Source of the DNA: Symsagittifera roscoffensis
Taxonomy: Eukaryota; Xenacoelomorpha; Acoela; Convolutidae
NCBI RefSeq assembly: GCF_963678635.1
Contig: NC_087062.1
Span: forward strand, 10,090,670 to 10,154,669
Direction: 5' to 3'
Length of the DNA stretch: 64,000 nt
How positions within the stretch are numbered: the stretch's first letter is position 1; every line of letters begins with the position of its first letter. The position numbers and the translations under genes were made by a program. The notes under the pieces are model-generated. The model had not been told where the DNA came from and did no database searches. It saw only the letters and a program-made list of their open reading frames with translations. Below are positions 41,901 to 50,399 of this stretch, one piece after another.

Positions 41901-42334
41901 TTGTAGTGATTTTGTGACGAATTTTGTGTATTTCTTCGTTCTGGCGATCTTCCTCTATAACTTGAGTTATGTGGTGATTGGTTTCTTGAATAATTTGTAT
42001 TGTTCGGGAGTGGTTTTCCTGAACTGTTGTTGCTGTACACATTTTTGTTCGGTAGATTTTGATCTTTTTTCATGTATTGGTAGAATGATTTATTTGGTTC
42101 TTTATATTTTTGAGGTTTATTTTGATTATCTTGCTGTTTTTGTCTACATTCAGATATACTATGTCCGTATCGTCGGCAATAATTACACCATTTTTTGAAG
42201 GATGGTTTGCCTTTAAAGTTTGGGTGTTTTTCGTAAATATTGAGTATTTCAGTGATTTTTTCAACGAGGTCTGTATCTGATTCCTGTATATTGTTTATAT
42301 TTGTGGAAGCTGTTTCAATTCTGTTAACGTATTG
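38942..42334 (-). CDS. pol: pol, 5' part: zinc knuckle, Arg/Asn-rich linker, protease, RT and RNase H start
   Basis: Open in the gag frame from just after the gag stop. The order is: a CX2CX4HX4C knuckle (WCNYCRRYGHSISEC, near 42140-42185); then from the internal ATG at 42073 about 190 residues almost wholly of Arg, Asn, Ser, Tyr and His (YNRNRNYSNNRNRSYS); then an aspartic protease with DSGA at residue 344 (IDFLIDSGAESNI). RT follows (IVLDARYLNSLIDESK, FTTADMNSAYNQMPLD, YLDD at residue 852, FLGHNIERKTITPLKSR), then RNase H with CDASNFGIGAALL at residue 1000. It ends at a TAA (38944-38942) after residues LRLSTLMR, at the position of a conserved catalytic Glu of RNase H. Confidence 0.92.
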   Translation of the reverse strand, partial: QYVNRIETASTNINNIQESDTDLVEKITEILNIYEKHPNFKGKPSFKKWCNYCRRYGHSISECRQKQQDNQNKPQKYKEPNKSFYQYMKKDQNLPNKNVYSNNSSGKPLPNNTNYSRNQSPHNSSYRGRSPERRNTQNSSQNHYNRPNSRNNYSRSNSNTQFVSRSNSQSRNRYYPNNYSRNSSYNRNRNYSNNRNRSYSNNRNQYYPNNRSRNNSYNRSNGNYQNRSRNNSQNRHSSYNNRYRNYSQSPHRNNNHYNNSNNRHRSSTPKHQRHINQVQSNPETTSDPPGIDDTVTDTLQLNQINCGSSDSESDAENTLSINMIKIENDYEPVIYEQPFSSHIYENQSEFLHNYYTKPIHSTPTTQETNGINTTNQPTENDKTKCLNTNHIYQNIQKEQPKEKIWTIPFLLESPRNKEFQPPDLEIDFLIDSGAESNIINIPTWNEIKTLHPKLTPLETSSKLATAQGSTLINYGKIQLFLLPTRTMEQNKILTKPFKQIFHITNIKHNIIGIPFISKYIPTINILNSKILIKDKYTKTKDTSLTFFQRLNKQPPFFSKFYPIYNQQRKHLKPLSGNIYNFSIKQVHQYDKKQNKQKFYMSDFEFKPIHKFFKITISSIKYLKNSNSDIISLHVYNNTPYQVTLPLGLLGYCETNATISPIHEKAYRVNNILQLLDICQSTILNEELSINNIISNENRNTDYFTKTPYFKPTFNISNYTENQQKFLTMFNFQHSQITQDEFEKLAKQLIKYSSVYATSKFDVGKISSSLHLPLKPDAVFKKQRASKVPIHLHDKVNRLLDILEQYNIISPVNKEEQPKGNTFINPVIILAKGESLKIVLDARYLNSLIDESKCNWPIEPIQVILTKINGKYFTTADMNSAYNQMPLDEQSRRLTQFVIGNQQYEFNRLFYGISIGPAAFSAFMSKIFRPLILKKNAITYLDDVFMQSQTKEEMFNVLEQYHQILQNENLKAAPDKSHFFLTRVKFLGHNIERKTITPLKSRIDAIQKLQPPTNKKKIQEFLGMLNFLSKYVYKMQLYLRPFYNILRQQNNFELHTEHQTRFEEIKKLLTEQISNTIPDPDQPFYAMCDASNFGIGAALLQSHNGTNKMNLISANSRLFTQAELRLSTLMR

Positions 42335-42337
42335 TTA
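42335..42337 (-). other. In-frame TAA between gag and the rest of gag-pol
   Basis: The stop falls before the zinc knuckle and is followed by CAA, and the frame stays open for more than 1100 codons. The first codon after it matches that of known leaky stop contexts (CAA-type), but the following codon (TAC) does not complete that motif. The related relic has a leucine codon here (4097-4099). Confidence 0.8.
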
Positions 42338-44716
42338 TTTCAGATTTTCCGTTTCTTCAAGTTTCATTGTGATTTCTGCTTGTTCTAGTTTGTCTACTAG
42401 TTTTCGAAAATCTAAATCGGGTTCTCGAATTGAAGAAGGATGGGATGCTCTCTTTTTTATTGCTATTTTCCTTAATTGTGGTGTTAAGGTCATCATTAAG
42501 ATTTCTGTCATCTTTGTGTTTTTATAGTCATGTGTATTTAATGAATATGCTTTTCGAACTAGTGTTTTGATTCGTACTGCTAATTGCTTGATGGTTTCGT
42601 TTGGTAATCTGCGAATTTCATTACATAAAACTCTTTGTTGTTGTTTGTTTCTTTCGGAGTCAAACATTTTTGAAAATTCTTGTGTAAACCTTTTCCAATT
42701 TGATTTTATTTCTAGAGGCAATACTGAAAACCATTTTTGGGCTGCGCCATCTAAAGTTGTTTGTATCAACGCTGTGCGTCGATGTATCCAGTTTTGATGT
42801 AGTGGCGTATTAATTGGTTCGGGTCCTATATTTAAAATCAAATTTGCTGTTACTGCATTTAAATAGTCTTCTACAGAATATTCAGGGTCTGTTCCTGTGA
42901 ATACCATTAAAGGTTTAATTGATGTTATTGATGATCCACCCATAAGGTATGGATTCATTGTCATTTGTAATGATTCTGCTGCATTTGGCATTTGAGAAAA
43001 ATTTGAAAGTTGATTTCTTGTTATTTCGTGTTGTTGAAGATAATATGGGAGTGGTATTTCATTTTGCATTTGTGTCGGTTGATACGAGTGTGTGATCATT
43101 GGGTTTTGTTGCTGAATTGGTTGAAAATATTGTGTATTAATTGGGTTTTGTTGCTGAATTGGTTGTTGATTTTGTGTATCTATCGGTTGTGGAGAAAAAA
43201 TTCTATGATTTGTATGTGGTTTCTGTACTCCTTGTCCACGATATTCTTGATTATATGGTGCAAATATATCTGGTTGTAAAAAATCATCATCTGAGGATAA
43301 GTAATCCATTTGATAAGATGTTTGTTTTTTATTTTTATTTTGTTGAAAAAATGGATAATTTTCACTACGATCCTGTGGAGGATGTAAATTTGTTTGAAAA
43401 TTTACTGAATTAGTTTGTGCCATTGGGTTATCCCGATTTCGAGATCTTGTATAATTATTAAAATTTCTTCGTGGTTGATGATTTGTTTTTGATGGATGTG
43501 TGTAATTATAATTATGGTCTGCAAAATTGTTTCTAGTGAACGTTTTGCGTGTTTTTGGCGGTATTGTCATGGGTCTGTATGTTTGGTAATCCATGTGTGA
43601 ATATTTTGGGGCAACCGAAGGTTTAACGGTTGATTGTAAGGTTACCTGTGTTTGTGAAGGATTTGTATTTCTTGGTGTTGTCAAGTTTGGGCGTATTGGT
43701 GAAATACTTTGTTGTGTAGTTGTTGTGTGTACGATTTCTTCATTTATGAAGTGTGATGGTGTCTGGATATCTTGTTGAGTAAGATTCCTAGTTCCATTGA
43801 GGTTTTCATTGTGTATGACTGTGGAGTTTAAACTATTATTTTGCATATCAGGTAAAAATGTATTATAGTTTAATGGTGTTGCATCAATGGTTAATGGTGT
43901 TACTTTTACGTAATCTCTTACATAAGATATTGTACTTATTGCTTGACTGGAGATTGATTGTGGGATATTTATGAATGCATAATGAGACCATTCGGGGTCC
44001 CAAACATAGTCTGATTGTTCTGTGATGGCAGTATCATCGTTTGAGTTTTGAGGTCTAAAATCTTTTCTTGCATGTGAAATTAAATCTATATTATGTGTGA
44101 AATAATCTATTATAAACCATGCCAAGATTTTTTGTAAGTCGTGTTTTGTATGTTGTGAAACTTCATCTTTCGTGAAATTTTCTTTAATGATATTTAGAAA
44201 ACTAGAGAGTAGTGTGATTTCATGTCGTACTCTTATATGTTTCGATGTTTCTGTCGGTGAGACATTTGGGAGTGGGATTTCGTTTTCTAATATCGAGATA
44301 TAACTATATATTATTGCAAAAACTTCATTGGTGAATATGGAGTTTGCTCTTTGTGAGTTATGATATTGTATGCTTTTTATATATTCTGAGAATACTTTTG
44401 AAAATTCTAAATCAAGGTCGTCTGTTTGAATTACATATTTGCTGTGATTCGGGTTTGGTGAGGTGAATTCTATGGTGTAGATTCCGTAGTGTTGTGTTAG
44501 GTTACATATATCTTTTAGATAGTGATCGATAATTTGTCTTTTGATTTTTACATCTGGGAACTCTGTTTTACATGGACTGATTCCGGGTTCAAACAAATTT
44601 ATGAGTAAATTTTTACAAAACATATGCTGTCCTCTATCAGTGGTTGCATCTACGATAAAGGGGAAGATATCATCATCATCTGGACTTTCTTCACCTGGGG
44701 TGTGTGTTGAGCTCAT
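42335..44716 (-). CDS. gag: gag, 793 aa
   Basis: Starts MSSTHTPGEESPDDDD at 44716, overlapping ORF1 by 26 nt in the +1 frame. The N-terminal about 300 residues are of unknown fold (FPFIVDATTDRGQHMFCKNL), then comes a Thr/Pro/Asn/Gln-rich linker with repeats of the type PIQQQNPINTQ near residues 520-580. The capsid-like Ty3 gag domain runs from about residue 604 (MVFTGTDPEYSVEDYL, TTLDGAAQKWFSVLP, WKRFTQEFSKMF) to the end (MKLEETENLK). The zinc knuckle is not in this ORF but in the continuing frame after the TAA. The older copy has a sense codon at this stop, so either this copy lost continuity or read-through makes Gag-Pol. 793 aa is long for a Ty3/gypsy gag. Confidence 0.9.
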   Translation of the reverse strand: MSSTHTPGEESPDDDDIFPFIVDATTDRGQHMFCKNLLINLFEPGISPCKTEFPDVKIKRQIIDHYLKDICNLTQHYGIYTIEFTSPNPNHSKYVIQTDDLDLEFSKVFSEYIKSIQYHNSQRANSIFTNEVFAIIYSYISILENEIPLPNVSPTETSKHIRVRHEITLLSSFLNIIKENFTKDEVSQHTKHDLQKILAWFIIDYFTHNIDLISHARKDFRPQNSNDDTAITEQSDYVWDPEWSHYAFINIPQSISSQAISTISYVRDYVKVTPLTIDATPLNYNTFLPDMQNNSLNSTVIHNENLNGTRNLTQQDIQTPSHFINEEIVHTTTTQQSISPIRPNLTTPRNTNPSQTQVTLQSTVKPSVAPKYSHMDYQTYRPMTIPPKTRKTFTRNNFADHNYNYTHPSKTNHQPRRNFNNYTRSRNRDNPMAQTNSVNFQTNLHPPQDRSENYPFFQQNKNKKQTSYQMDYLSSDDDFLQPDIFAPYNQEYRGQGVQKPHTNHRIFSPQPIDTQNQQPIQQQNPINTQYFQPIQQQNPMITHSYQPTQMQNEIPLPYYLQQHEITRNQLSNFSQMPNAAESLQMTMNPYLMGGSSITSIKPLMVFTGTDPEYSVEDYLNAVTANLILNIGPEPINTPLHQNWIHRRTALIQTTLDGAAQKWFSVLPLEIKSNWKRFTQEFSKMFDSERNKQQQRVLCNEIRRLPNETIKQLAVRIKTLVRKAYSLNTHDYKNTKMTEILMMTLTPQLRKIAIKKRASHPSSIREPDLDFRKLVDKLEQAEITMKLEETENLK

Positions 44717-45158
44717 TTTTTCGTGTGATGACTGTTAATATGTAATTATCGATGTGTCTAATTGGTTGATTCCAATTGTATAAGTGTACTGGTTTGTGTT
44801 TATATTGCTTTTTTATTCTTCTTTTTCCTCTTTTTGATGAATTTGAAGTTGTTTCTGAGTCGGAAAAATATAATTGATCGTGAATGGGGCAATTTTTATC
44901 TATAGATTCTTTTAATTTATAAAGTTCGTCTAAACTGCTGGTTTCTGATTCTGAAAATGCGTTTCGATTTTTTGAAAATCTTTTTCGTGTTATTTGTCTT
45001 TGTTTAGTTATTATTTTTCTCTTTAGTGTTTGTCGTTTTGTTCGAATGTATCCAACTGTTTGTGTATGAGGTGTGATTACAAGGTCGTATTTTTTGTTAT
45101 CTATTTCACAATTGTATAAAACAATTGTTTGTTTATTTCCTAGGTTTTTAAATGACAT
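44691..45158 (-). CDS. ORF1: 155-aa basic protein upstream of gag
   Basis: Starts MSFKNLGNKQTIVLYNC and has a long basic block (RTKRQTLKRKIITKQRQITR, about residues 39-58) that could bind nucleic acid or act as a nuclear localisation signal. A Ser/Glu-rich segment (ESETSSLDELYKLKES) and a second basic stretch (KRGKRRIKKQYKHK) follow. The last 26 nt overlap the gag start. A homologous frame with a similar start persists in the old copy (6842-7105), so it is a family gene, not a chance ORF. Gypsy elements do not normally have a separate ORF here. It might be a detached N-terminal gag piece or a regulatory protein. Confidence 0.75.
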   Translation of the reverse strand: MSFKNLGNKQTIVLYNCEIDNKKYDLVITPHTQTVGYIRTKRQTLKRKIITKQRQITRKRFSKNRNAFSESETSSLDELYKLKESIDKNCPIHDQLYFSDSETTSNSSKRGKRRIKKQYKHKPVHLYNWNQPIRHIDNYILTVITRKNELNTHPR

Positions 45159-46394
45159 AAGGTTTAGGATGACGGGTGCAAAAGGTTGTTAAATGATTTC
45201 TATTTGCTTAAACTGTTAGTCCTTACGATTTTTTGGTTAGCTTAACCTGGGTCTATTTGTTCAGGGTTGGAGAGAAAAGTATATCTATTCCGAAGAATGA
45301 TTTTTTACTTTCTCGTGGCTAGTATAAGCTAAGGTGTTAACTTACTTAATCTTACTTAGGGGTAGTGATTGTGTTCAAGGGTTGGAGAATAGTAAATCGA
45401 TCCACAAGGTTCAGGTATAATTAGAACGCGAGTAGTTCGTTAGATACTATTTTAAACTTACTAAGTCTAAGATTTATCCTGGGTCTGGTAAGAGGGGGGA
45501 TCAAGGGAAGGATGAATAACCGAAGTTCTTCACTGTTTATCCTAATTTGAATGATTAGTTTTGTTTTTTTTTTTAAATTTCTATTAGTCCTGGGTTTTTA
45601 GAAAGGGTTGGATAGTGAATCGACGTTTGAGGTCGTTAGACACTAGTTAAGTGGGTGGGGGAGAACAAAGTTGTTCTTTTGATCCAAGGATAGGCCTTGA
45701 TGATCAAGTTTTAAATTTAATTAAATAGAAAATGATTTAAGATCCAAGGATAAGCCTTGATGATCTGATTTTAAATTTAAGTGAATATAAGTTTTAAAAT
45801 GATTTAAATTTGTGTAAGGAAAAGATTTAGTGTTTTTATGATATTAGTGAGCTTATGAATGCTGTTATGTTTAGGTGATGAAGCTGGAACAACAGGATGA
45901 TTTATGATTACTAACCATTTATTGTCATGCTACTAATTTTTATTTTTATTTTTCAATTTATATTTTTCAAACATGTTTTGTATATTACTGCAGAATTTTA
46001 GGAAAACGATCTGAGATCTTTTTATCAATCGTTATTGTATATTAATAATTTTGTTTAGCGCCTGAAATGATTTTGAAGATTGACTTCAAAATTTTATGTT
46101 TGTAAATGAAAATCTAAATTCATTGCTAGTAGTATTCCAAATACAAAAGTTTGTGTTGGCTTTTGCCGAACTATCATATAACTATAGGGTAAGTTTCTAC
46201 TTTGTCGTATGTCGTCTCTGGTTCGAGGTCTTCTTCCAATTCCGGGTAGTTCTGTTATCGTTCGGAATATTGGTTCTGATCTATTGAGTCGTAGAGACAT
46301 TTCGATTAAATTATCGTCGTATAACATTTTGTTAATGTTTTGTCTAATTTCTAATCTATTATTGGTTAATTCTAAGCTATTAAGGTCTTGTTCG
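45159..46394 (-). other. 1.2-kb untranslated leader with conserved repeated motifs
   Basis: No ORF. The block gatccaaggataggccttga (45681) recurs as gatccaaggataagccttga (45741); each contains a short hairpin (caagg...ccttg). The motif ggttggaga occurs near 45264 and 45381, with a variant (gggttggatag) near 45604. The same motifs are present in the relic leader, at 7652 for the first and near 7225, 7333 and 7573 for the second. Conservation in a fast-decaying copy suggests RNA function, for example packaging or internal translation start, but this is inference. Confidence 0.6.
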
Positions 46395-46412
46395 AGACTT
46401 ATGGTCGCACCA
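46395..46412 (-). other. Primer-binding site of the 18.9-kb element
   Basis: On the minus strand tggtgcgaccataagtct starts 2 nt after the 5' LTR. The TGG start is complementary to a tRNA CCA end. The tRNA is not assigned. The relic has a related tggtgc site. Confidence 0.75.
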
Positions 46413-46414
46413 GA

Positions 46415-46838
46415 TGAGTTAGGACCTTTGTGTAACTCATAGAGTAATTTCGGATAGGGTACACCGTCTGCTCGTCACGCTATCTTATTTTCGGCCGGAT
46501 AGATTCGTGCAACTTCTTAGTCTAATACCGATCCTAATCTTACTCTTATACTATCTAGTCTCAGGTTGTTTAACTAGTCTCTGCTAGGCTCAATAGATCT
46601 AGGGTATACTGGTTTATTGCGGCTGCTGAAGTACTCGGGAGAGTCCAACTAATTTCTAAGTTAAATTCAAATCCAGTTAAATTCAAATCTCTCTGGTGCT
46701 GAAATTACAAGTAATTTCAGCACTTACAAATAAGTGGATTGTTAGTTAGATGGATCATGATTGGTTAATATTAAATACTTTACATTGGTAAAATATCTAA
46801 TTTATCCAATCATAAAATGTAGTTTAGATCAGGTTCCA
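46415..46838 (-). repeat. 5' LTR of the 18.9-kb element
   Basis: 424 bp, TG...CA, about 98% identical to the 3' LTR apart from a 16-bp duplication at about 46665-46690. It is followed on the right by the AAAT target duplication and unique DNA. Confidence 0.93.
46696..46723. promoter_or_regulatory. Perfect 13-bp inverted repeat in the 5' LTR
   Basis: Identical to the copy at 28176-28203. Confidence 0.75.
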
Positions 46839-46842
46839 AAAT

Positions 46843-47990
46843 GTCATGTAGAAGCTATCTCAAAAAAAATAATTGTTCTTGCAAATTTATTCTGCCTTAC
46901 ATGTTTTTATTTCTTTAATTTGAAAAAGGGCACAAAAGTAGCTGCTAAAAAGGTGTCACTGAACATAAAATGGCCTCTGCAATTATAACTGCGCCCAGTA
47001 GTTTTTCTGTCAAACTTTGAAGTGTGATAAAAAAGAATACTATCATTAAATTTTCTGGAACGCACCTCGGGTTACTATATAAAATTTTCATCTGAGTTGT
47101 AATCAGTGATTTTCACTTATAATCGACTTCACATTTTTTCAAAACGTTTTTCGCTCGGAACGCCGCCAGCACAATCTAGTCTTCAAAAAATACTTGGCAA
47201 ATTTTCATTTTCATCACATGGCAGTGAGATAAGATTTCATAGTTTTCAAAACTCTTCAATCCTTTATTTTTAAAACTTCATTTAGACCGTTGAAGGAATC
47301 TGGCATCCGAAATATTCTTTCACATGGGATTAAATAGTGAATCAATTCGTTATCTCTGATTTAGTTAGGATGCAGGGCTGAATTTTTGGCAAATGACTAA
47401 CTGGACAAGTTAATAGATCGCGTCGGTCGATGGAATAAATTTGGCGAAATAACAATTTGTCAAATTTTACGCCTGTCGCTTGCAGAGAGAACATTTTGAG
47501 AACTAACCCACTTTGCATTAAACCTTGTTTACTGTTTGAGATAAAAGTTTAGCTGCGAGATCGCCTATCCAACACGTTTTTTCTTCCTTTTTTTCTTGTT
47601 TTAATGAAGATGAGGGACTATTTATGTTTGGGGTGGTTTTTGATTAAGTCAGTTTTCAAAATTTGAACTAAGCGTTTTCGACGGAAAAAATCTGAAAGAT
47701 TTTGTTTTGCGGAGTTCATAAAGCAAAGAATATTTCACCTACAACCACTGGTTTTTCGTACAAAATTCCTCATTTTTCGTACAAAATTCCTCGTTAAATT
47801 CACTCGTTTTTCATCCCAGATAAAATTGTTCGAAGGTATTTTGCAATGATAATTAGTTTTATTTCACCTTGTGATCTTTGTTTTTGTGCGGCTGTTCGAT
47901 CGTTCTATAATTAGACTCTATGAGTACCAATTATCCATAGAACTGAACTGTCAAAGCGAGACAACGCTTTCAAAAAGCAATTGAACATTA
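46843..47990. other. Intergenic; nothing recognised
   Basis: No open frame with a recognisable domain and no clear repeat apart from short fragments resembling module B around 47580-47740. Confidence 0.5.
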
Positions 47991-48000
47991 AAAGCGCGTT

Positions 48001-48066
48001 TGGCCGAGCGGTGCATTCACTAGATTGAAAATCGAAAAGTCGGAAATTAAATTCTCGGGTTCAAAG
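48001..48066 (+). pseudogene. tRNA-like sequence (Ser/Leu type), probably a SINE head or tRNA pseudogene
   Basis: tggccgagcgg (48001-48011) is a perfect class II A-box as in tRNA-Ser and tRNA-Leu. ggttcaaag (48058-48066) is a B-box lookalike. The spacing allows a long variable arm. A loop attgaaa could hold a TGA anticodon, but the anticodon stem does not pair well and no acceptor stem is found. So it is not a working tRNA. There is no clear SINE tail. Confidence 0.55.
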
Positions 48067-48565
48067 CGTTTTCCGGACATTAATGTCTGGGAACAAATGT
48101 CCAGACACGGATTTATTACAACGGTTGATTTCTTATAACAAGCGTAGGCAGCGGATAATTTAAATAGAATCTGAATTTGGGCTGGTCATTTGGTGTCTTA
48201 CCTAGGATACGAGACGCTTGGTATGCGAGACGTATGAGATCTTTTTTTTGTAATTATGATGGTTTGAAAAGTGGCCATTTGCTCAATTTGAGGTAAATAA
48301 CGCGCGATACGTTTTTTTTCATTTCATCTTGATATCTATGTCAAAATCTTTGAAAATAAAATATTGCAACTTTTTTTCTTATTATCTTAAAATAATGAAC
48401 TGTTGTTTCTAGATTTCGTTGAAGACTTTCAACAAAATTCATAGTTTTTTATTTAAATATCTTCAGCTCAACTTTGCTTACTTTCCTGAAATGATTCTCG
48501 AGAAAAAATCATAGCTAGATATCTTATAGAGCAATTTGTCAGATAGCTTCATTTTCTTTATAGTT

Positions 48566-48841
48566 GATTACAAAAAAAGAGTCCTAAAAATCCTCCCCAA
48601 AGTAGCTGTAAGCTAACCTGAAAGTCACCTACTGTGCAAGAAGTATTCAATTGGCAACTATTTTGAGCATCACCAGGAAAAAAAACTTTAAAGCAAAATT
48701 GTTGATTACGAAAAAATAGTCCTAAAAATCCTCCTCGAAGTAGCTGTAAGCTAACCTGAAAGTCACCTACTGTGCAAGAAGTATTCAATTGGCAACTATT
48801 TTGAGCATCACCATAAAAAAAACTTTAAAGCTAAATTGTTG
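48566..48841. repeat. Tandem duplication of a unit of about 136 bp
   Basis: The block tcctaaaaatcctcc ... agtagctgtaagctaacctg ... ctactgtgcaagaagtattc ... aactttaaag appears twice in succession with few differences. The open frame spanning both copies in reverse is repetitive and not called. From 48842 to 49740 I see no gene. Confidence 0.85.
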
Positions 48842-49744
48842 CGTTTTTTATGACCAATATTGAAAAAAATTCGCTGTTACAGCAAGCACTAACCACAATT
48901 TTTAAACTAAAGTTTGTTTCTCTGCTAAGTAAATTTTGTGGAAAAACTGTAACAGTGGTATCATTTTTCTCACCTTGCAAGAATGCCGAAAAAAACCAGC
49001 TGAAGAAGCGAAACTTTGTGTTTTTCTCAAAAAATCTATATAATATGTACTTAATTCGGCTGTTTAGTTTTAGTGAATAATAAATTTATCAACAGTATCA
49101 GTTCAAGCTTCCATCACAGCACAAAAAATATAAAAAATTCAATAATTCTAACGAACTCAAACAAAAAAATGCTTTGACATTCATCTAAAGTTGAAGAAAA
49201 TTGTGCTAAAAACAAAGCAGCGGGCTAATTTTTTTAAATGTTTGTTCCTTTTTTTATTCGCAAAACCTTAGTTTGAATTTTCCAGTTTGAAGTTTTAAAT
49301 TTTAAAATTTACAGCAGTTAAATTTACAACTCGTATTAAAATTTACAGCAGTTTAGTTTTTGGAGAAATTTAATTGTTCATGCAGATAGAAATATCGATG
49401 AAATAACGACGACTTTCAAAGAAAACGGATTATTTATGTTTGTTTTGGCTTTTTTTCAGTCAATTTTCGGCGATCGAAATAATTTTTTAAATAAAAATTT
49501 TTTATGCCCTATTGAAGATATGTACTCCGTAAAATCAAGTATAGAAAAATTTTTTCCTCCGATTTTTTTCACAAAGTTTTGGGAACTTGAAAAATATCAA
49601 TTTGGCCCTGCTCTGGACTAATTTATGTGCACTTTGTGGATTTTATCCATAATCCTGAAAACGTTAGTTGAATTATTTATGAGTGGCGAATTATGCCGCA
49701 AAACAAAATTATTCCAAATTGCATAGATGACAGTCAAAAAATAG

Positions 49745-49950
49745 TAAGCCCTGATAAAAAAACAGTCTGCCCTGATATATGAGCAGTCTAGTTATCATTA
49801 TCACTATTAGATAATGCATTCTTAAAACAGGCGTGAGCGGCGAGTTAATGCGTTCCAAATTGAGGTTAGGCGAACAATTTAGTTTTTTTTAACAACATGA
49901 GACGCTTAATACACTCTTATTACACGCTTAATAACGTGCGAGGTCCTTAG
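49745..49950. repeat. Decayed module B-like fragment
   Basis: Contains agtctgccctgatatatgag and cagtctag, then gcgtgagcggcgagttaatg and cgttccaaattgaggttagg, all recognisable from module B but rearranged. A further right-end fragment (tatacgagcagcctatt) occurs near 50050. No coding region between 49950 and 50400. Confidence 0.5.
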
Positions 49951-50399
49951 ATGAAAAAAATAAAGTTTTTTTTTATTTTGTCAATTATTCAAACACAAAT
50001 ATTTTAATTGACCTAAAATTTCAGTCGGAAAATCAGGATTTGGCCCTTATATACGAGCAGCCTATTTTAGATCTTGATATCAAAATAGCTTCCTTGAAAT
50101 TTTAATTTTATGGTAAGAACTCGTTTGAGTCTTAATATATCTTTTGAAGAGATACACAATCTTCTTATTGAGCTTTTCAAAATTCTTAGAAGAGTTTGCA
50201 ATTTGATCAAATTACTAAATTTCTTTAAAATCTGGTTTCTTTTTGAGAAAAAAAAATAACTCAACTAAAAATTATTCTGGTCGAAACAAACAAACAGAAG
50301 CAAAATTAGAAACGCGTTTAAAGAAAAATAATCCAGCTCTGAATCACTTCCCGCACTCAGTAAAAAAAAAGAAAATAAACAATTAAAGTACAATTGTAA

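Larger units (their letters stand above)
27911..46838 (-). mobile_element. 18.9-kb env-bearing Ty3/gypsy-type LTR retroelement (endogenous retrovirus-like)
   Basis: LTRs at 27911-28318 and 46415-46838 begin TG, end CA and are flanked by AAAT on both sides (27907-27910 and 46839-46842). A primer site adjoins the 5' LTR. The order on the minus strand is ORF1, gag, pol (PR-RT-RH-IN), a membrane ORF, an ATG-less ORF, an env-like glycoprotein, a 602-aa ORF and a long 3' region. The pol order with integrase last, the YLDD RT motif and the 4-bp duplication place it with Ty3/gypsy (Metaviridae). Insect errantiviruses of similar type are about 7-8 kb, so this is more than twice that size. LTR identity of about 98% says the insertion is young, yet three in-frame stops interrupt pol and env. 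Confidence 0.95.

Noticed and set aside
41449-42042. 197-codon minus-strand ORF in another frame across the Arg/Asn-rich linker
   Set aside because: Shadow of a low-complexity coding region; Ile/Thr/His-rich repeats mirror the RNSY repeats of the true frame.
31736-44716. A reassigned genetic code in which TAA/TAG are sense codons, suggested by three lone in-frame stops
   Set aside because: Other ORFs end with TAG, TGA and TAA at sensible places, and the relic has ordinary sense codons at two of the three sites, so point mutations are simpler.
44685-44720. A -1 ribosomal slippery heptamer (a aaa aat) between ORF1 and gag
   Set aside because: Slipping back one base leads at once into TGA; gag lies in the +1 frame, so the heptamer cannot serve a -1 event here.
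48558-48788. 76-codon ORF with repeated CTVGDFQVSLQLL
   Set aside because: Produced by a 136-bp tandem DNA duplication; no start context and no family resemblance.
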